This document shows, piece after piece, positions 33,245 through 41,508 of a stretch of DNA of 64,000 bases. Origin of the DNA: Allobosea sp. CRIB-10 (lineage in GTDB: Bacteria; Pseudomonadota; Alphaproteobacteria; Rhizobiales; Beijerinckiaceae); the NCBI RefSeq assembly GCF_900112185.1, contig NZ_FOKP01000023.1:46010-110009 (forward strand). The letters run 5' to 3'. Position numbers and translations under genes: made by a program. Positions within the stretch are counted from its first letter, which is position 1, and the number at the start of each line of letters is the position of its first letter. The notes below the pieces were generated by a model, which saw nothing but the letters and a program-made list of their open reading frames with translations, was not told the origin of the DNA and searched no databases.

Positions 33245-33844
33245 TCAGGACGCCGAAAGCCCGCCATCGATGCGAAGGACCTCGCCCGCGACCGAGGCCG
33301 TATCGGGCTCGTCAGCCTGAATGCCTGCGGATTGCCGGAAGCCGAACAGCTCGACAGGGTTGTCGACGAGAAGACGCTTGCACAGGCGCTCGTCGGACAA
33401 GACCTCGCCGAGCAGGTCGACCAGCGCGTCGTCATCGGGCATCGGGCCGTCCAGGTTCACATGCGGCGAGTGGCTGTCTCGGACGATACGTTCCGGCGCT
33501 TGGAGCACGAGGCTCGCGGGAATGGCGAGCGCGTCGCGATAGGGCGGTCCTTAGGCCGAGAGCCGGCCGGCGCCGCTGATCTTGACCCAGATATTGCCCT
33601 TGCCGAGCAGACGGCGCAGTGCCGTGAGCGCGGGCCCGTCAGCGCCTTCCACCACCGGCGGGCGAGCCATATGGTCGATGACAACCGTCGCCTCGATGCC
33701 GCCGATCAAGTCGGCATAGCGGACGATGTGGTGCCCGGCGACATGGATCGCGACATGCCAGCCGAAGGGCCGAACTTTGGCGATCACCTCCTGCACGGCT
33801 GCAAGATCAGGCGCGGCAAGCACAAAGCAGGAGTGCGAGTGCAC
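33245..33844 (-). pseudogene. Decayed TIM-barrel amidohydrolase joined to an SDR C-terminal fragment
   Basis: One minus-strand frame reads VRPFGWHVAIHVAGHHIVRY, TVVIDHMARPPVVEGADGPAL and GKGNIWVKISGA, as in 2-pyrone-4,6-dicarboxylate hydrolase-like amidohydrolases. It is broken by an in-frame TAA at 33551-33553, then continues GPPYRDALAIPASLVLQAPE. The metal motif near RIVRDSHSPHVNL is altered from the usual WGSDWPH. The N-terminal half is missing. After the natural end (NPVELFGF) the frame runs into TASVAGEVLRIDGGLSAS, the typical last residues of an SDR enzyme. So two gene remnants are fused here. Confidence 0.7.
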
Positions 33845-33940
33845 ATGCGGCCAGTCGTCCGAACGGGCGATGATCGCCTCGGCTATGTGGCACGTTCATG
33901 TGGCCTTGCGCCGCGATCAAGCCTAAGTGCTTGATTCTAA

Positions 33941-34016
33941 TGGCGCTCCCTAGGGGACTCGAACCCCTGTTTTCGCCGTGAGAGGGCGACGTCCTAGACC
34001 GCTAGACGAAGGGAGC
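33941..34016 (-). tRNA. tRNA-Glu (anticodon CUC), CCA encoded
   Basis: The minus strand gives a 76-nt cloverleaf: acceptor GCTCCCT paired with AGGGAGC, a D-arm with TAGCGGTCTAGGAC, anticodon loop CTCTCAC (anticodon CTC) closed by CGCC/GGCG, T-arm AGGGGTTCGAGTCCCCT, discriminator G and an encoded CCA at 33941-33943. Anticodon CUC reads the glutamate codon GAG. Confidence 0.95.
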
Positions 34017-34133
34017 AGCGCGGCAAGGCCGTCCGTATAGTCGGCACTCGCATGCGCCGCAACCCCTTCCGTGCAGTCGACGACGAAAAAGCTGCGGACG
34101 GGTGGAGCCCGTCCGCATGTGATCGCTATCCGC

Positions 34134-35252
34134 CTATTCCGCGGCCTGCACGGCTTCGCCCGGCGCCAGCGCCGGATAATCGGTGTAGCCCTTGGCGTCG
34201 CCGCCATAGAAGGTCGCGACATCCGGCGTGTTGAGCGGGGCGTCGAGCTTCAGCCGCTCCGGCAGGTCGGGATTGGCGATGAAGAGCCGGCCGAAAGCGA
34301 TCAGGTCGGCCTCGCCCTTCTCCACCGTCTCGATCGCGAGTTCGCGGGTGAAGCCGTTATTGGCGATGTAGGCGCCGCGGAAGGCCTTGCGCAGGGCGAG
34401 ATAGTCGAAGGGCAGGTAGTCGCGCGCATCGCGCGTCGCACCCTCGACGACATGGATGAAGGCGATGCCGCGCTTGTCGAGTTCGCCGACGAGATGGCCG
34501 AACAGCGCCTGCGGATCGCTATCGCGGGCATCGTTGGCCGGGCTCACTGGCGAGATGCGGATGCCGACGCGCTCCTTCGGGAACACCTTGCTCACCGCGT
34601 CGATCACCTCCAGCGTCAGCCGCACCCGGTTCTCGATCGAGCCGCCATAGGCGTCCTGCCGCTGGTTCGAGCCGTCGCGCAGGAACTGGTCGAGCAGGTA
34701 GCCATGGGCGCCGTGCAGTTCGATGCCGTCGAAGCCGGCCGCCTTGGCGTTCTCGGTCGCCCTGACGAAATCGGCGATGATGCCGGGGATCTCGTCGAGT
34801 GCCAGCGCACGGGGCTGCGAGACCTCGGCGAAGCCGCTCTCGATATAGGTCTTGGTCTTGGCCAGCACCGCCGAGGGCGCGACCGGCGCCTGCTTGCCGG
34901 GCTGCAACGAGACATGGCTGACGCGCCCGACATGCCAGAGCTGCGCGAAGATCAGCCCGCCGGCTTCGTGCACGGCATCGGTCACCGCCTTCCAGCCGGC
35001 GACCTGCACGTCGCGATAGATGCCGGGCGTCCAGATATAGCCCTGGCCCTGCTGCGAGATCTGCGTCGCCTCGGTGATGATCAACCCGGCGCCGGCGCGC
35101 TGGCGGTAATACTCGACATTGAGCGCGTTCGGGGCATCATCATGCTTGTTGGCGCGGTTGCGGGTCAAAGGCGCCATCACGACTCGGTTCTTCAGCTCGA
35201 GATCGCCGAGGCGGAACGGCGTGAACAGCTTGGCGGGGGAGGCATGACTCAT
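34134..35252 (-). CDS. nemA: Old yellow enzyme-family alkene reductase (NemA type)
   Basis: 372 residues. FMN and substrate motifs include LKNRVVMAPLTRNRANKHDD, TEATQISQQGQGY, FAQLWHVGRVSH, FDGIELHGAHGYLLDQFLRD, GGSIENRVR and ADLIAFGRLFIANPD. These flavoproteins reduce activated C=C bonds (N-ethylmaleimide, nitro compounds, enones) with NAD(P)H in the cytoplasm. The length is standard. It is a single gene between the tRNA and comF. Confidence 0.93.
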   Translation of the reverse strand: MSHASPAKLFTPFRLGDLELKNRVVMAPLTRNRANKHDDAPNALNVEYYRQRAGAGLIITEATQISQQGQGYIWTPGIYRDVQVAGWKAVTDAVHEAGGLIFAQLWHVGRVSHVSLQPGKQAPVAPSAVLAKTKTYIESGFAEVSQPRALALDEIPGIIADFVRATENAKAAGFDGIELHGAHGYLLDQFLRDGSNQRQDAYGGSIENRVRLTLEVIDAVSKVFPKERVGIRISPVSPANDARDSDPQALFGHLVGELDKRGIAFIHVVEGATRDARDYLPFDYLALRKAFRGAYIANNGFTRELAIETVEKGEADLIAFGRLFIANPDLPERLKLDAPLNTPDVATFYGGDAKGYTDYPALAPGEAVQAAE

Positions 35253-35431
35253 CGTGGGGATCCTTGTCGCGAAGCGGCCGCGGGGCCGAGGGAGGCATCC
35301 ATGGCGCCGGTCACCACCAGGCGGGTCGGAGCCGTCGCCAAGAACATAGGCGACATGGCAGGAAATGGCAGGGGCTGCCCTGCCCCGTTCACGAGAAAGC
35401 GAAGATGCTCTCTTCGCGATAGCCGCCAGGC

Positions 35432-36232
35432 ATGAGCCTTTCCGAAAATCCCGAAGGGACGGGAAAAACCCTCTCCATGCGCTGGCTGCAGCGCGGAGGC
35501 GGCTGGCTGCGGACGGGCCTCACCAGTGCCGTCGGCCTCGTCTATCCGCCAGCATGCGTCGGCTGCCGGGCTGCCACGAGCGAAGCGCAGGGCCTCTGCG
35601 CCCAATGCTGGGCCGGGCTTAGCCTGATCGAGCGGCCCTACTGCGAACGGCTTGGCACACCCTTCGAGGTCGATCTCGGTCCGGGACTGATCTCGCCGGC
35701 CGCAATCGCCGATCCGCCGGTCTTCGCGAGGGCTCGCGCCGCCTGCCGCTTCGACGGCACCGCGCGCGAACTGGTGCACCGGCTGAAATATGGCGACCGC
35801 ACCGAGCTCTCTTTGATGCTCGGGCGGATGATGGCGCAGGCCGGCCGCGAATTGATCGCCGATGCCGATCTGATCGTGCCAGTGCCCCTGCACCGCTTCC
35901 GCCTCTGGACCCGGCGCTTCAACCAGGCGGCGGCGCTGGCGGCGGCGCTCTCCAGGCAATCCGGTCGCCCCTGCGCGCCACAGGCGCTCGCCCGCATCAA
36001 GCGCACCAGACAGCAGGTCGGGCTGACCAGGGCGCAGCGCGCCGACAATCTGCAGGGTGCCTTCAAGGTCCTGCCGGCGATGCGCCCGCTGGTCGAGGGC
36101 CGGCGCATCCTGCTCGTCGACGACGTCCTGACCACCGGCTCGACGGCAAATGCCGCCTCCCGAGCCTTGCTGCGTAGCGGCGCCAGCGCAGTCGACGTGC
36201 TGACCTTCGCCCGGGTCGTGACGGACGCGTGA
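35432..36232 (+). CDS. comF: ComF-family phosphoribosyltransferase-like protein
   Basis: 266 residues. An N-terminal zinc-ribbon-like region (PPACVGCRAAT, GLCAQCW) is followed by YCERLGTPF, a RLKYGDRTELS segment, DLIVPVPLHRFRLWTRRFNQA and the PRPP-binding loop ILLVDDVLTTGSTANAAS. ComF proteins support DNA uptake in naturally competent bacteria and are widely kept in alphaproteobacteria where their role is less clear. It precedes grxC, a gene order common in Hyphomicrobiales. Confidence 0.92.
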   Translation: MSLSENPEGTGKTLSMRWLQRGGGWLRTGLTSAVGLVYPPACVGCRAATSEAQGLCAQCWAGLSLIERPYCERLGTPFEVDLGPGLISPAAIADPPVFARARAACRFDGTARELVHRLKYGDRTELSLMLGRMMAQAGRELIADADLIVPVPLHRFRLWTRRFNQAAALAAALSRQSGRPCAPQALARIKRTRQQVGLTRAQRADNLQGAFKVLPAMRPLVEGRRILLVDDVLTTGSTANAASRALLRSGASAVDVLTFARVVTDA

Positions 36233-36277
36233 CAGCTCCCTATATTGCAAGGCGAAACAGTCTTTCAGGATAGGCCG

Positions 36278-36538
36278 ATGCCACAGGTCACGATCTACAC
36301 CACGGGCTGGTGCCCCTATTGCCATGCCGCCAAGGCGTTGTTGACCAAGAAGGGCGTCGCCTTCGAGGAGATCGGCGTCGACGGCAAGCCGGAGCTGCGC
36401 CAGGAGATGACGGCCAAGGCCGGCGGGCGCACCTCCGTGCCGCAGATCTTCATCGGCGGACGCCATGTCGGCGGCTCCGACGATCTGCACGCGCTCGACG
36501 CGCGCGGCGAGCTCGACCCGCTGCTGAAGGCCGCCTGA
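36278..36538 (+). CDS. grxC: Glutaredoxin 3
   Basis: 86 residues from ATG 36278 with an AGGA site upstream; a TTG further upstream is rejected. The dithiol active site is GWCPYCHAAK, with the cis-Pro in TSVPQIFIGG and the glutathione site GGSDDLHALDARG. It reduces mixed disulfides using glutathione. It is followed 13 bases later by the nitrilase-family gene. Confidence 0.95.
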   Translation: MPQVTIYTTGWCPYCHAAKALLTKKGVAFEEIGVDGKPELRQEMTAKAGGRTSVPQIFIGGRHVGGSDDLHALDARGELDPLLKAA

Positions 36539-36551
36539 GGGAGATACGCCG

Positions 36552-37415
36552 ATGACCTCGCCCCGCTTCACCGCCGCCTGCGTCCAGATGCGTTCGACGC
36601 GCGATCCGCAGCGCAATCGCGACGATGCGGTCCGCCTGATCCGCGAGGCGGCAGCGGCCGGGGCGCAATTCGTCCAGACACCGGAGGTCACCAATCTCTG
36701 CGAGCGCGATACCAAGCGCCTGCGCGAGACCAGCCAGAGCGAGGGTGAGCACGAAGTGCTGGCCGGGCTGCGGCAGGTGGCGCGCGAAACCAAGGTCTGG
36801 CTGCAAATCGGCTCGCTCTCGGTCAGGGCCGGCGAGAAGATCGCCAACCGCGCCTATATGATCGATCCCGAAGGCGAGATCGCCGCGCGCTACGACAAGA
36901 TCCATCTCTTCGACGTCGATCTGCCCAATGGCGAGACCTGGCGCGAATCCAACACCTTCTCCGGCGGCGACCGGGCGATGCTGGTCGAGACGCCCTGGGG
37001 GTTGGTCGGGATGTCGATCTGCTACGATGTCCGCTTCCCCTATCTCTACCGCGCCGAGGCCGAGGCCGGCGCGTTCATGCTGACCGCGCCGGCCTGCTTC
37101 ACGCGCCAGACCGGCGAGGCGCATTGGCAGGTGCTGCAGCGGGCCCGCGCCATCGAGAACGGCGCCTTCATGGTCTCGGCGGCGCAGGGCGGTCTCCATG
37201 AGGACGGCCGCGAGAGCTATGGCCACTCGATCATCGTCGATCCCTGGGGTCGCGTGCTGGCCGAGGCCGGCAACGAACCCGGACTGATCATGGCGCAGAT
37301 CGACCTTGCCTTGGTCGCCGACGCCCGCCAGCGCATCCCGACGCTGCGCCACACCCGCTCCTTTGCGGTCGAGACGCGCAGGAGCGAGCAACCCAAGCTC
37401 GACGCTGCCGAGTGA
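36552..37415 (+). CDS. Nitrilase-family carbon-nitrogen hydrolase (deaminated-glutathione amidase type)
   Basis: 287 residues. The Glu-Lys-Cys triad is visible in FVQTPEVTNL, YDKIHLFDVDLP and GMSICYDVRFPYLYR. The NGETWRESNTFSGGD segment and the partner grxC gene favour a Nit1-type amidase that removes deaminated glutathione, a metabolite-repair role. The fit with glutaredoxin in the same operon supports that. Confidence 0.9.
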   Translation: MTSPRFTAACVQMRSTRDPQRNRDDAVRLIREAAAAGAQFVQTPEVTNLCERDTKRLRETSQSEGEHEVLAGLRQVARETKVWLQIGSLSVRAGEKIANRAYMIDPEGEIAARYDKIHLFDVDLPNGETWRESNTFSGGDRAMLVETPWGLVGMSICYDVRFPYLYRAEAEAGAFMLTAPACFTRQTGEAHWQVLQRARAIENGAFMVSAAQGGLHEDGRESYGHSIIVDPWGRVLAEAGNEPGLIMAQIDLALVADARQRIPTLRHTRSFAVETRRSEQPKLDAAE

Positions 37416-37481
37416 GCCTGAACCTTGCCGCCAAACGGCCGCGCCCCTATCTGCAGCCGTTACCGCCGGCTTTGAGTTGAG

Positions 37482-37979
37482 ATGATCCGTTACACCCTGA
37501 TCTGCGACAACGCCCACGAGTTCGAGAGCTGGTTCGCGAGTTCCAGCAGCTTCGACGAGCAGGCGAAGCGCGGCTTCGTCACCTGCCCGGTCTGCGACAG
37601 CGCCAGAGTCGAGCGTGCCGTAATGGCGCCGGCCGTGGCCCGCACGGATCGCGGACCGCGCCCGGCTGCGTCTGCGCCGGAGACGGCTGCCCCGTCGCCG
37701 GCCCCCGCTTCCTCCCCTGCCCCGGCCGCCCAGCCGGCCGCCCTGATGGGCGAGAAGGAGATGGCGTTTCGCGCCATGCTGACGGCGCTGCACGAACATG
37801 TCGCTGCGAACGCCGAGCCCGTCGGCAAGAACTTCGCCGAGGAAGCGCTGAAGATACATCACGGCGAGAGCGAGAGCCGCGCCATCTATGGCGAGGCCAG
37901 CGCCGAAGACGCCCGGATGCTGCACGAGGAAGGCGTCGAATTCCTGCCGCTGCCGCGCCTGCCGGAAGGGCGGAACTAG
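37482..37979 (+). CDS. DUF1178-family protein
   Basis: 165 residues. The start MIRYTLICDNAHEFESWFAS and the following TCPVCDSARVERAVMAPAVA are the DUF1178 signature, with a possible zinc site formed by the paired cysteines. A Pro/Ala-rich stretch occupies residues about 58-88, and the C-terminus (ESRAIYGEASAEDARMLHEE) is conserved in the family. Function unknown. It follows the nitrilase gene by 66 bases in a syntenic block. Confidence 0.9.
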   Translation: MIRYTLICDNAHEFESWFASSSSFDEQAKRGFVTCPVCDSARVERAVMAPAVARTDRGPRPAASAPETAAPSPAPASSPAPAAQPAALMGEKEMAFRAMLTALHEHVAANAEPVGKNFAEEALKIHHGESESRAIYGEASAEDARMLHEEGVEFLPLPRLPEGRN

Positions 37980-37997
37980 CGCCGGCCCCCGCCCTCA

Positions 37998-38097
37998 CCG
38001 TCATGGTCGGGCTTGTCCCGACCATCCACGTCTTAGCTTTGCTGATCGAGTGCGGTGTTCAAGACGTGGATGCTCGCCACAAGGGCGAGCATGACGG
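37998..38097. repeat. Dispersed palindromic repeat, GTCATGGTCGGG type, copy 1
   Basis: Contains two internal hairpins: CATGGTCGGGCTTGTCCCGACCAT and GATGCTCGCC ACAAGGGCGAGCAT arms, joined by ATCCACGTCTT...AAGACGTGGAT. It is the reverse complement, with few changes, of the element at 46310-46407. It fills most of the gap between the DUF1178 and marR genes. Confidence 0.85.
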
Positions 38098-38152
38098 ATG
38101 TTGAGCTCAATAGACCCGGCAATCGCCAGTCACCTCTTGCATTCGCACCGCT

Positions 38153-38168
38153 ACGGGCATATACCCGC
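38153..38168. promoter_or_regulatory. Probable MarR operator 1, upstream of marR
   Basis: ACGGGCATATACCCGC is a near-perfect palindrome that differs at two positions from the perfect site at 38588-38603. It ends five bases before the marR ATG, so binding here would block marR expression itself (autoregulation). No other copy was noticed in the window. Confidence 0.7.
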
Positions 38169-38173
38169 ACCCC

Positions 38174-38572
38174 ATGTCGGTTCCCTGCATCTGCACGACC
38201 CTGCGCTCGGCCTCGCGCCGGATGATCGCCTTCTATGACGAGACGATCGCTCCGGTCGGGGTCAACATCGCGCAGTTCAGCCTGATGCGTTCGATCGCCC
38301 GGACCCAGCCGGTGACGCTGACCGCGCTCGGCCGCCGCGTCGAGCTCGATCGCTCGACCGTCGGCCGCAATGTCCGCGTGCTCGAGAAGATGGGCCTGGT
38401 CGAGCTCGGCCGCGGCGAGGACCAGCGCGAGGCCACGGTCGCACTGACCGAGGCCGGCCACAAGGTTCTGAAGGACGGCGCCCCCCTTTGGGACGGCGCC
38501 CAGAAAGCTCTCGACGACCGCCTCGGCGTCGAATTCATGCGCCAATTGCACACCGCACTCGATTCACTCTGA
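38174..38572 (+). CDS. MarR-family transcriptional regulator
   Basis: 132 residues, slightly short but complete for the family. The winged helix is seen in PVTLTALGRRVELDRSTVGR, NVRVLEKMGLVELGRGEDQR and EATVALTEAGHKVL. It contains two Cys near the N-terminus (VPCICTTLR) that could sense oxidation or metals, which is a guess. It lies between two matching palindromes and upstream of an MFS transporter gene 47 bases away, so it probably represses itself and the transporter. Confidence 0.92.
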   Translation: MSVPCICTTLRSASRRMIAFYDETIAPVGVNIAQFSLMRSIARTQPVTLTALGRRVELDRSTVGRNVRVLEKMGLVELGRGEDQREATVALTEAGHKVLKDGAPLWDGAQKALDDRLGVEFMRQLHTALDSL

Positions 38573-38587
38573 TTTTCTGAAACATAA

Positions 38588-38603
38588 ACGGGTATATACC
38601 CGT
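38588..38603. promoter_or_regulatory. Probable MarR operator 2, upstream of the MFS transporter
   Basis: ACGGGTATATACCCGT is a perfect 16-bp palindrome in the 47-base gap between marR and the MFS gene, matching the site at 38153-38168. A ribosome-binding AAGGAA follows before the ATG at 38620. The pair of sites gives a clear predicted operator for this MarR protein. Confidence 0.75.
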
Positions 38604-38619
38604 AAATAAGGAACGCCCC

Positions 38620-39933
38620 ATGCCGACCGACGTCACAGAGCAACCACAACCGACCGGCCTCGCCGCCGCCTTCGCCCGCCGCGGCATCCATTATGGCTGG
38701 GCCGTAGCGGCCGTTACCTTCCTGACCATGCTGGTCACAGCCGGCGCCGTCGGCGCGCCGGGCGTGCTGATCCTGCCGCTGCAGAAGGAATTCGGCTGGG
38801 CGACCTCCGAAATCTCCTCGGCGCTGGCGGTCCGGCTGCTGCTGTTCGGCCTGATGGCCCCCTTCGCCGCCGCCTTCATGAACCGCTTCGGCGTCCGCCG
38901 CGTCGCCATGGTGGCGCTCAGCCTGATCGCGGCGAGCATCATCGGCTCCTTCTTCATGACGCAGCTCTGGCAGCTGGTGCTGCTCTGGGGCTTCGTGCTC
39001 GGATTCGGCACCGGCCTCACCGCCATGGTGCTCGGCGCCACCGTCGCGACGCGCTGGTTCGTGCAGCGCCGCGGCCTGGTCGTCGGCCTGCTCACCGCCA
39101 GCACCGCGACCGGCCAGCTCGTCTTCCTGCCCTTGCTCGCAGCCCTGACCGAACAGGTCGGCTGGCGCGCCGCCATGACCTTCGTGCTCGGCATGATCGC
39201 GCTCGCTGCGGTCGGCATCCTCGCTCTGATGCGCGACCGGCCTGCCGATGTCGGCCTTGCCCCCTATGGCGGCACGCAGATCGTGCCGGCCCCGGCGCAA
39301 GCCGCCAGCCTCGGGGCGATGCTCGCCTCGCCGATCGTCGCTCTGCGCGACGCGGCGAAGACCAGCACCTTCTGGATCCTGTTCGGCACCTTCTTCGTCT
39401 GCGGCGCGAGCACCAACGGACTGGTGCAGACCCATTTCGTCGCGCTCTGCGGCGATTACGGCATGGCGGCGGTGACGGCGGCGAGCGTGCTCGCGGTGAT
39501 CGGCATCTTCGACTTCCTCGGCACGGTCGGCTCGGGCTGGCTCTCGGACCGCTATGACAGCCGCTGGCTGCTGTTCTGGTATTACGGCCTGCGCGGGCTC
39601 TCGCTGCTCTTCCTGCCCTTCACCGACTTTTCCTTCTATGGCCTCTCGATCTTCGCGATCTTCTACGGGCTCGACTGGGTCGCGACCGTGCCGCCGACGA
39701 TCAAGCTCGCCGCCGACCGCTTCGGCGAGAAGGCGACGCTCGTCTTCGGCTGGGTCTTCACCGGCCACCAGCTCGGCGCCGCCTTCGCCGCCTATGGCGC
39801 CGGCTTCAGCCGCACCGTCTATGACAGCTACCTGCCCGCCTTCTTCATCGCCGGCGCGCTCTGCCTCTTCGCCGCCGGCTTCTGCATCATGATGCGCGGC
39901 GGCGAAGCCAAGCCCGTCCCCGCCGCCGCCTGA
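38620..39933 (+). CDS. MFS transporter (oxalate/formate antiporter-like group)
   Basis: 437 residues with twelve hydrophobic segments. The first loop GIHYGWAVAAVTFLTMLVTA and the A-like motif NRFGVRRVAMVALS place it in the major facilitator superfamily, in the group with monocarboxylate-type and OFA-type transporters. The gene follows a MarR operator and precedes an SDR gene by 14 bases, so it may import or export a small acid processed by the SDR. Substrate unknown. Confidence 0.9.
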   Translation: MPTDVTEQPQPTGLAAAFARRGIHYGWAVAAVTFLTMLVTAGAVGAPGVLILPLQKEFGWATSEISSALAVRLLLFGLMAPFAAAFMNRFGVRRVAMVALSLIAASIIGSFFMTQLWQLVLLWGFVLGFGTGLTAMVLGATVATRWFVQRRGLVVGLLTASTATGQLVFLPLLAALTEQVGWRAAMTFVLGMIALAAVGILALMRDRPADVGLAPYGGTQIVPAPAQAASLGAMLASPIVALRDAAKTSTFWILFGTFFVCGASTNGLVQTHFVALCGDYGMAAVTAASVLAVIGIFDFLGTVGSGWLSDRYDSRWLLFWYYGLRGLSLLFLPFTDFSFYGLSIFAIFYGLDWVATVPPTIKLAADRFGEKATLVFGWVFTGHQLGAAFAAYGAGFSRTVYDSYLPAFFIAGALCLFAAGFCIMMRGGEAKPVPAAA

Positions 39934-39947
39934 ACGGAGACCTCGCG

Positions 39948-40640
39948 ATGACCTCCCTTCCCTATCGCAGCGCCCTGATCGTCGGCGCCGGCTCCGGCAT
40001 CAGCGCCTCGGTTGCGCGTGCTCTCGCCGCGCAAGGCCTCAAGGTCGGCCTCGCCGCGCGCGGCACCGAGAAGCTCGCCGCGCTTGCCGCCGAAACCGGC
40101 GCCGCGACCTTCCAGGTCGATGCCTCCGATCCGGCCGCCGTCGCCAGCCTGTTCGAAGCGGCGGACGCCGAGATCGGCGAGCCCGACATCGTCATCTACA
40201 ACGCCAGCGGTCGCCTGCGTGGGCCGATCGCCGAACTCGATCCCGCAGGGGTCGCGCAGGCACTCGCCGTCACCGCCTATGGCGCCTTCCTGGTAACGCA
40301 GCAGGCGGCGCGGCGAATGCTGCCGCATGGGCGCGGCGCGATCCTACTCACCGGCGCCACGGCTGGCATCAAGGGCTTCGCACTGTCGGCGCCCTTCGCC
40401 ATGGGCAAGTTCGCCTTGCGCGGCCTCGCCCAAAGCGCCGCGCGCGAGCTTGGGCCAAAGGGCATCCATGTCGCCCATTTCGTCGTCGACGGCGGGGTGC
40501 GCAGCGCAAACCGCCCCGATGCAAACGACAACACGCTCGATCCCGACGCCATCGCCCAGAGCTATCTCGACGTACTCAGGCAGCCGCGCAGCGCCTGGTC
40601 GCTCGAGGTCGAGCTCAGGCCCTGGGTCGAGAGCTTCTGA
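39948..40640 (+). CDS. SDR-family protein with Phe in place of the catalytic Tyr
   Basis: 230 residues with a cofactor loop IVGAGSGISASVARAL, IYNASGRL and a C-terminal HVAHFVVDGGVRS. The YxxxK motif reads SAPFAMGKFALRG: Lys154 is kept, but the Tyr position is F150, so standard SDR chemistry is doubtful. The same substitution is, as far as I recall, a feature of one SDR subgroup with KFALRGLAQS. It is the last gene of the MarR-controlled set. Confidence 0.85.
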   Translation: MTSLPYRSALIVGAGSGISASVARALAAQGLKVGLAARGTEKLAALAAETGAATFQVDASDPAAVASLFEAADAEIGEPDIVIYNASGRLRGPIAELDPAGVAQALAVTAYGAFLVTQQAARRMLPHGRGAILLTGATAGIKGFALSAPFAMGKFALRGLAQSAARELGPKGIHVAHFVVDGGVRSANRPDANDNTLDPDAIAQSYLDVLRQPRSAWSLEVELRPWVESF

Positions 40641-40665
40641 GGGCCGGTCGGAGAAACCATTCCCA

Positions 40666-40787
40666 GCTCTCATCCTGAGGAGCCGCGGAGCGGCGTCTCG
40701 CAGGATGCGACAGATGGTTCCGGAGCGTCCTGAAACATCCTTCGAGACGCAGCCCAAAAGGCTGCTCCTCAGGATGAGGACTGAGGG
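40666..40787. repeat. Dispersed palindromic repeat, CTCATCCTGAGGAGC type, copy 1
   Basis: Outer arms CTCATCCTGAGGAGC (left) and GCTCCTCAGGATGAG (right), with inner GGCGTCTCGCAGGATG and CATCCTTCGAGACGC. A second copy with the same layout is at 58744-58862. It occupies the gap between the convergent SDR and RraA-like genes and could form a long hairpin in either transcript. Confidence 0.85.
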
Positions 40788-40805
40788 GTCGTTCAGGCTA
40801 AAACG

Positions 40806-41477
40806 TCAGATTTTCTCCATCGACGGCACCTTGAAGGTCTCGACCGTCGAGGCGCCACCGGCGAGCAGGACCTCCCATTCGGCCTCGGCCTTCACGCGCG
40901 CCAGGCAAGGCGCGAGCTTGGCGTCGACCAGCGCATGCGGCACGAAGACAAGGCCGTCATCGTCGCCGACGACGAGGTCATGCGGCTGGACGGCGACGCC
41001 GCCGAAGACGATCGGACCGTTGACGATACCGCGCTCCATCGAGGACGGGCCGCGCGGCATGATCCAGCGCGAGAAGAAGACGAAATCCGGCCATTGCGAC
41101 ACCGGCCCGACATCGCGCACCGCGCCGTCGACGACGACGCCGGCAATGCCCTTGCGCCGGGCGGCACCGCCGAGCAGGTCGCCGATCATCGCCGCATCCT
41201 TGCGCCCGCCGGCCGCGACCACGATGACGTCGCCGCGCTCGGCCACGTCGATCGCATGGTGCACCGGCCCGTAATCGGCCGGCTCGCACCAGGCGGTGAT
41301 CGCCTGGCCGACCAGGCGCTTGCCCGGCGCGAAGGACCGGATCGGCCGGATCGCCGGATCGGCATGGCCGCTGCCCCCGAGTTGGTCGGCGATCACCGAG
41401 CTCGGCACCGCCTGCCAGGCGTCGATGAGGCCTTGCGGCAGGCGCGGATGGGCGGGCGTGGCGAGACGGGTCGGCAT
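40806..41477 (-). CDS. RraA-like / 4-hydroxy-4-methyl-2-oxoglutarate aldolase-family protein
   Basis: 223 residues. The family signature GDVIVVAAGGRKDAAMIGDL, GGAARRKGIAGVVVDGAVRD and PHDLVVGDDDGLVFVP is present, including the Arg-Asp pair (VVDGAVRD) that binds substrate and metal in HMG/CHA aldolases. Such enzymes split 4-hydroxy-4-methyl-2-oxoglutarate or related acids; many paralogues are uncharacterised. It is followed by an aminotransferase gene 31 bases upstream on the same strand, which may be co-transcribed. Confidence 0.85.
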   Translation of the reverse strand: MPTRLATPAHPRLPQGLIDAWQAVPSSVIADQLGGSGHADPAIRPIRSFAPGKRLVGQAITAWCEPADYGPVHHAIDVAERGDVIVVAAGGRKDAAMIGDLLGGAARRKGIAGVVVDGAVRDVGPVSQWPDFVFFSRWIMPRGPSSMERGIVNGPIVFGGVAVQPHDLVVGDDDGLVFVPHALVDAKLAPCLARVKAEAEWEVLLAGGASTVETFKVPSMEKI

Positions 41478-41508
41478 TGGCGTTTCCTTGGCTTTTCTTT
41501 GATTGAGC

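Noticed and set aside
33245..33508. Separate small hypothetical protein of 87 residues
   Set aside because: It continues the same reading frame as the amidohydrolase remnant at 33551-33844 across a single TAA, so it is treated as part of one pseudogene.
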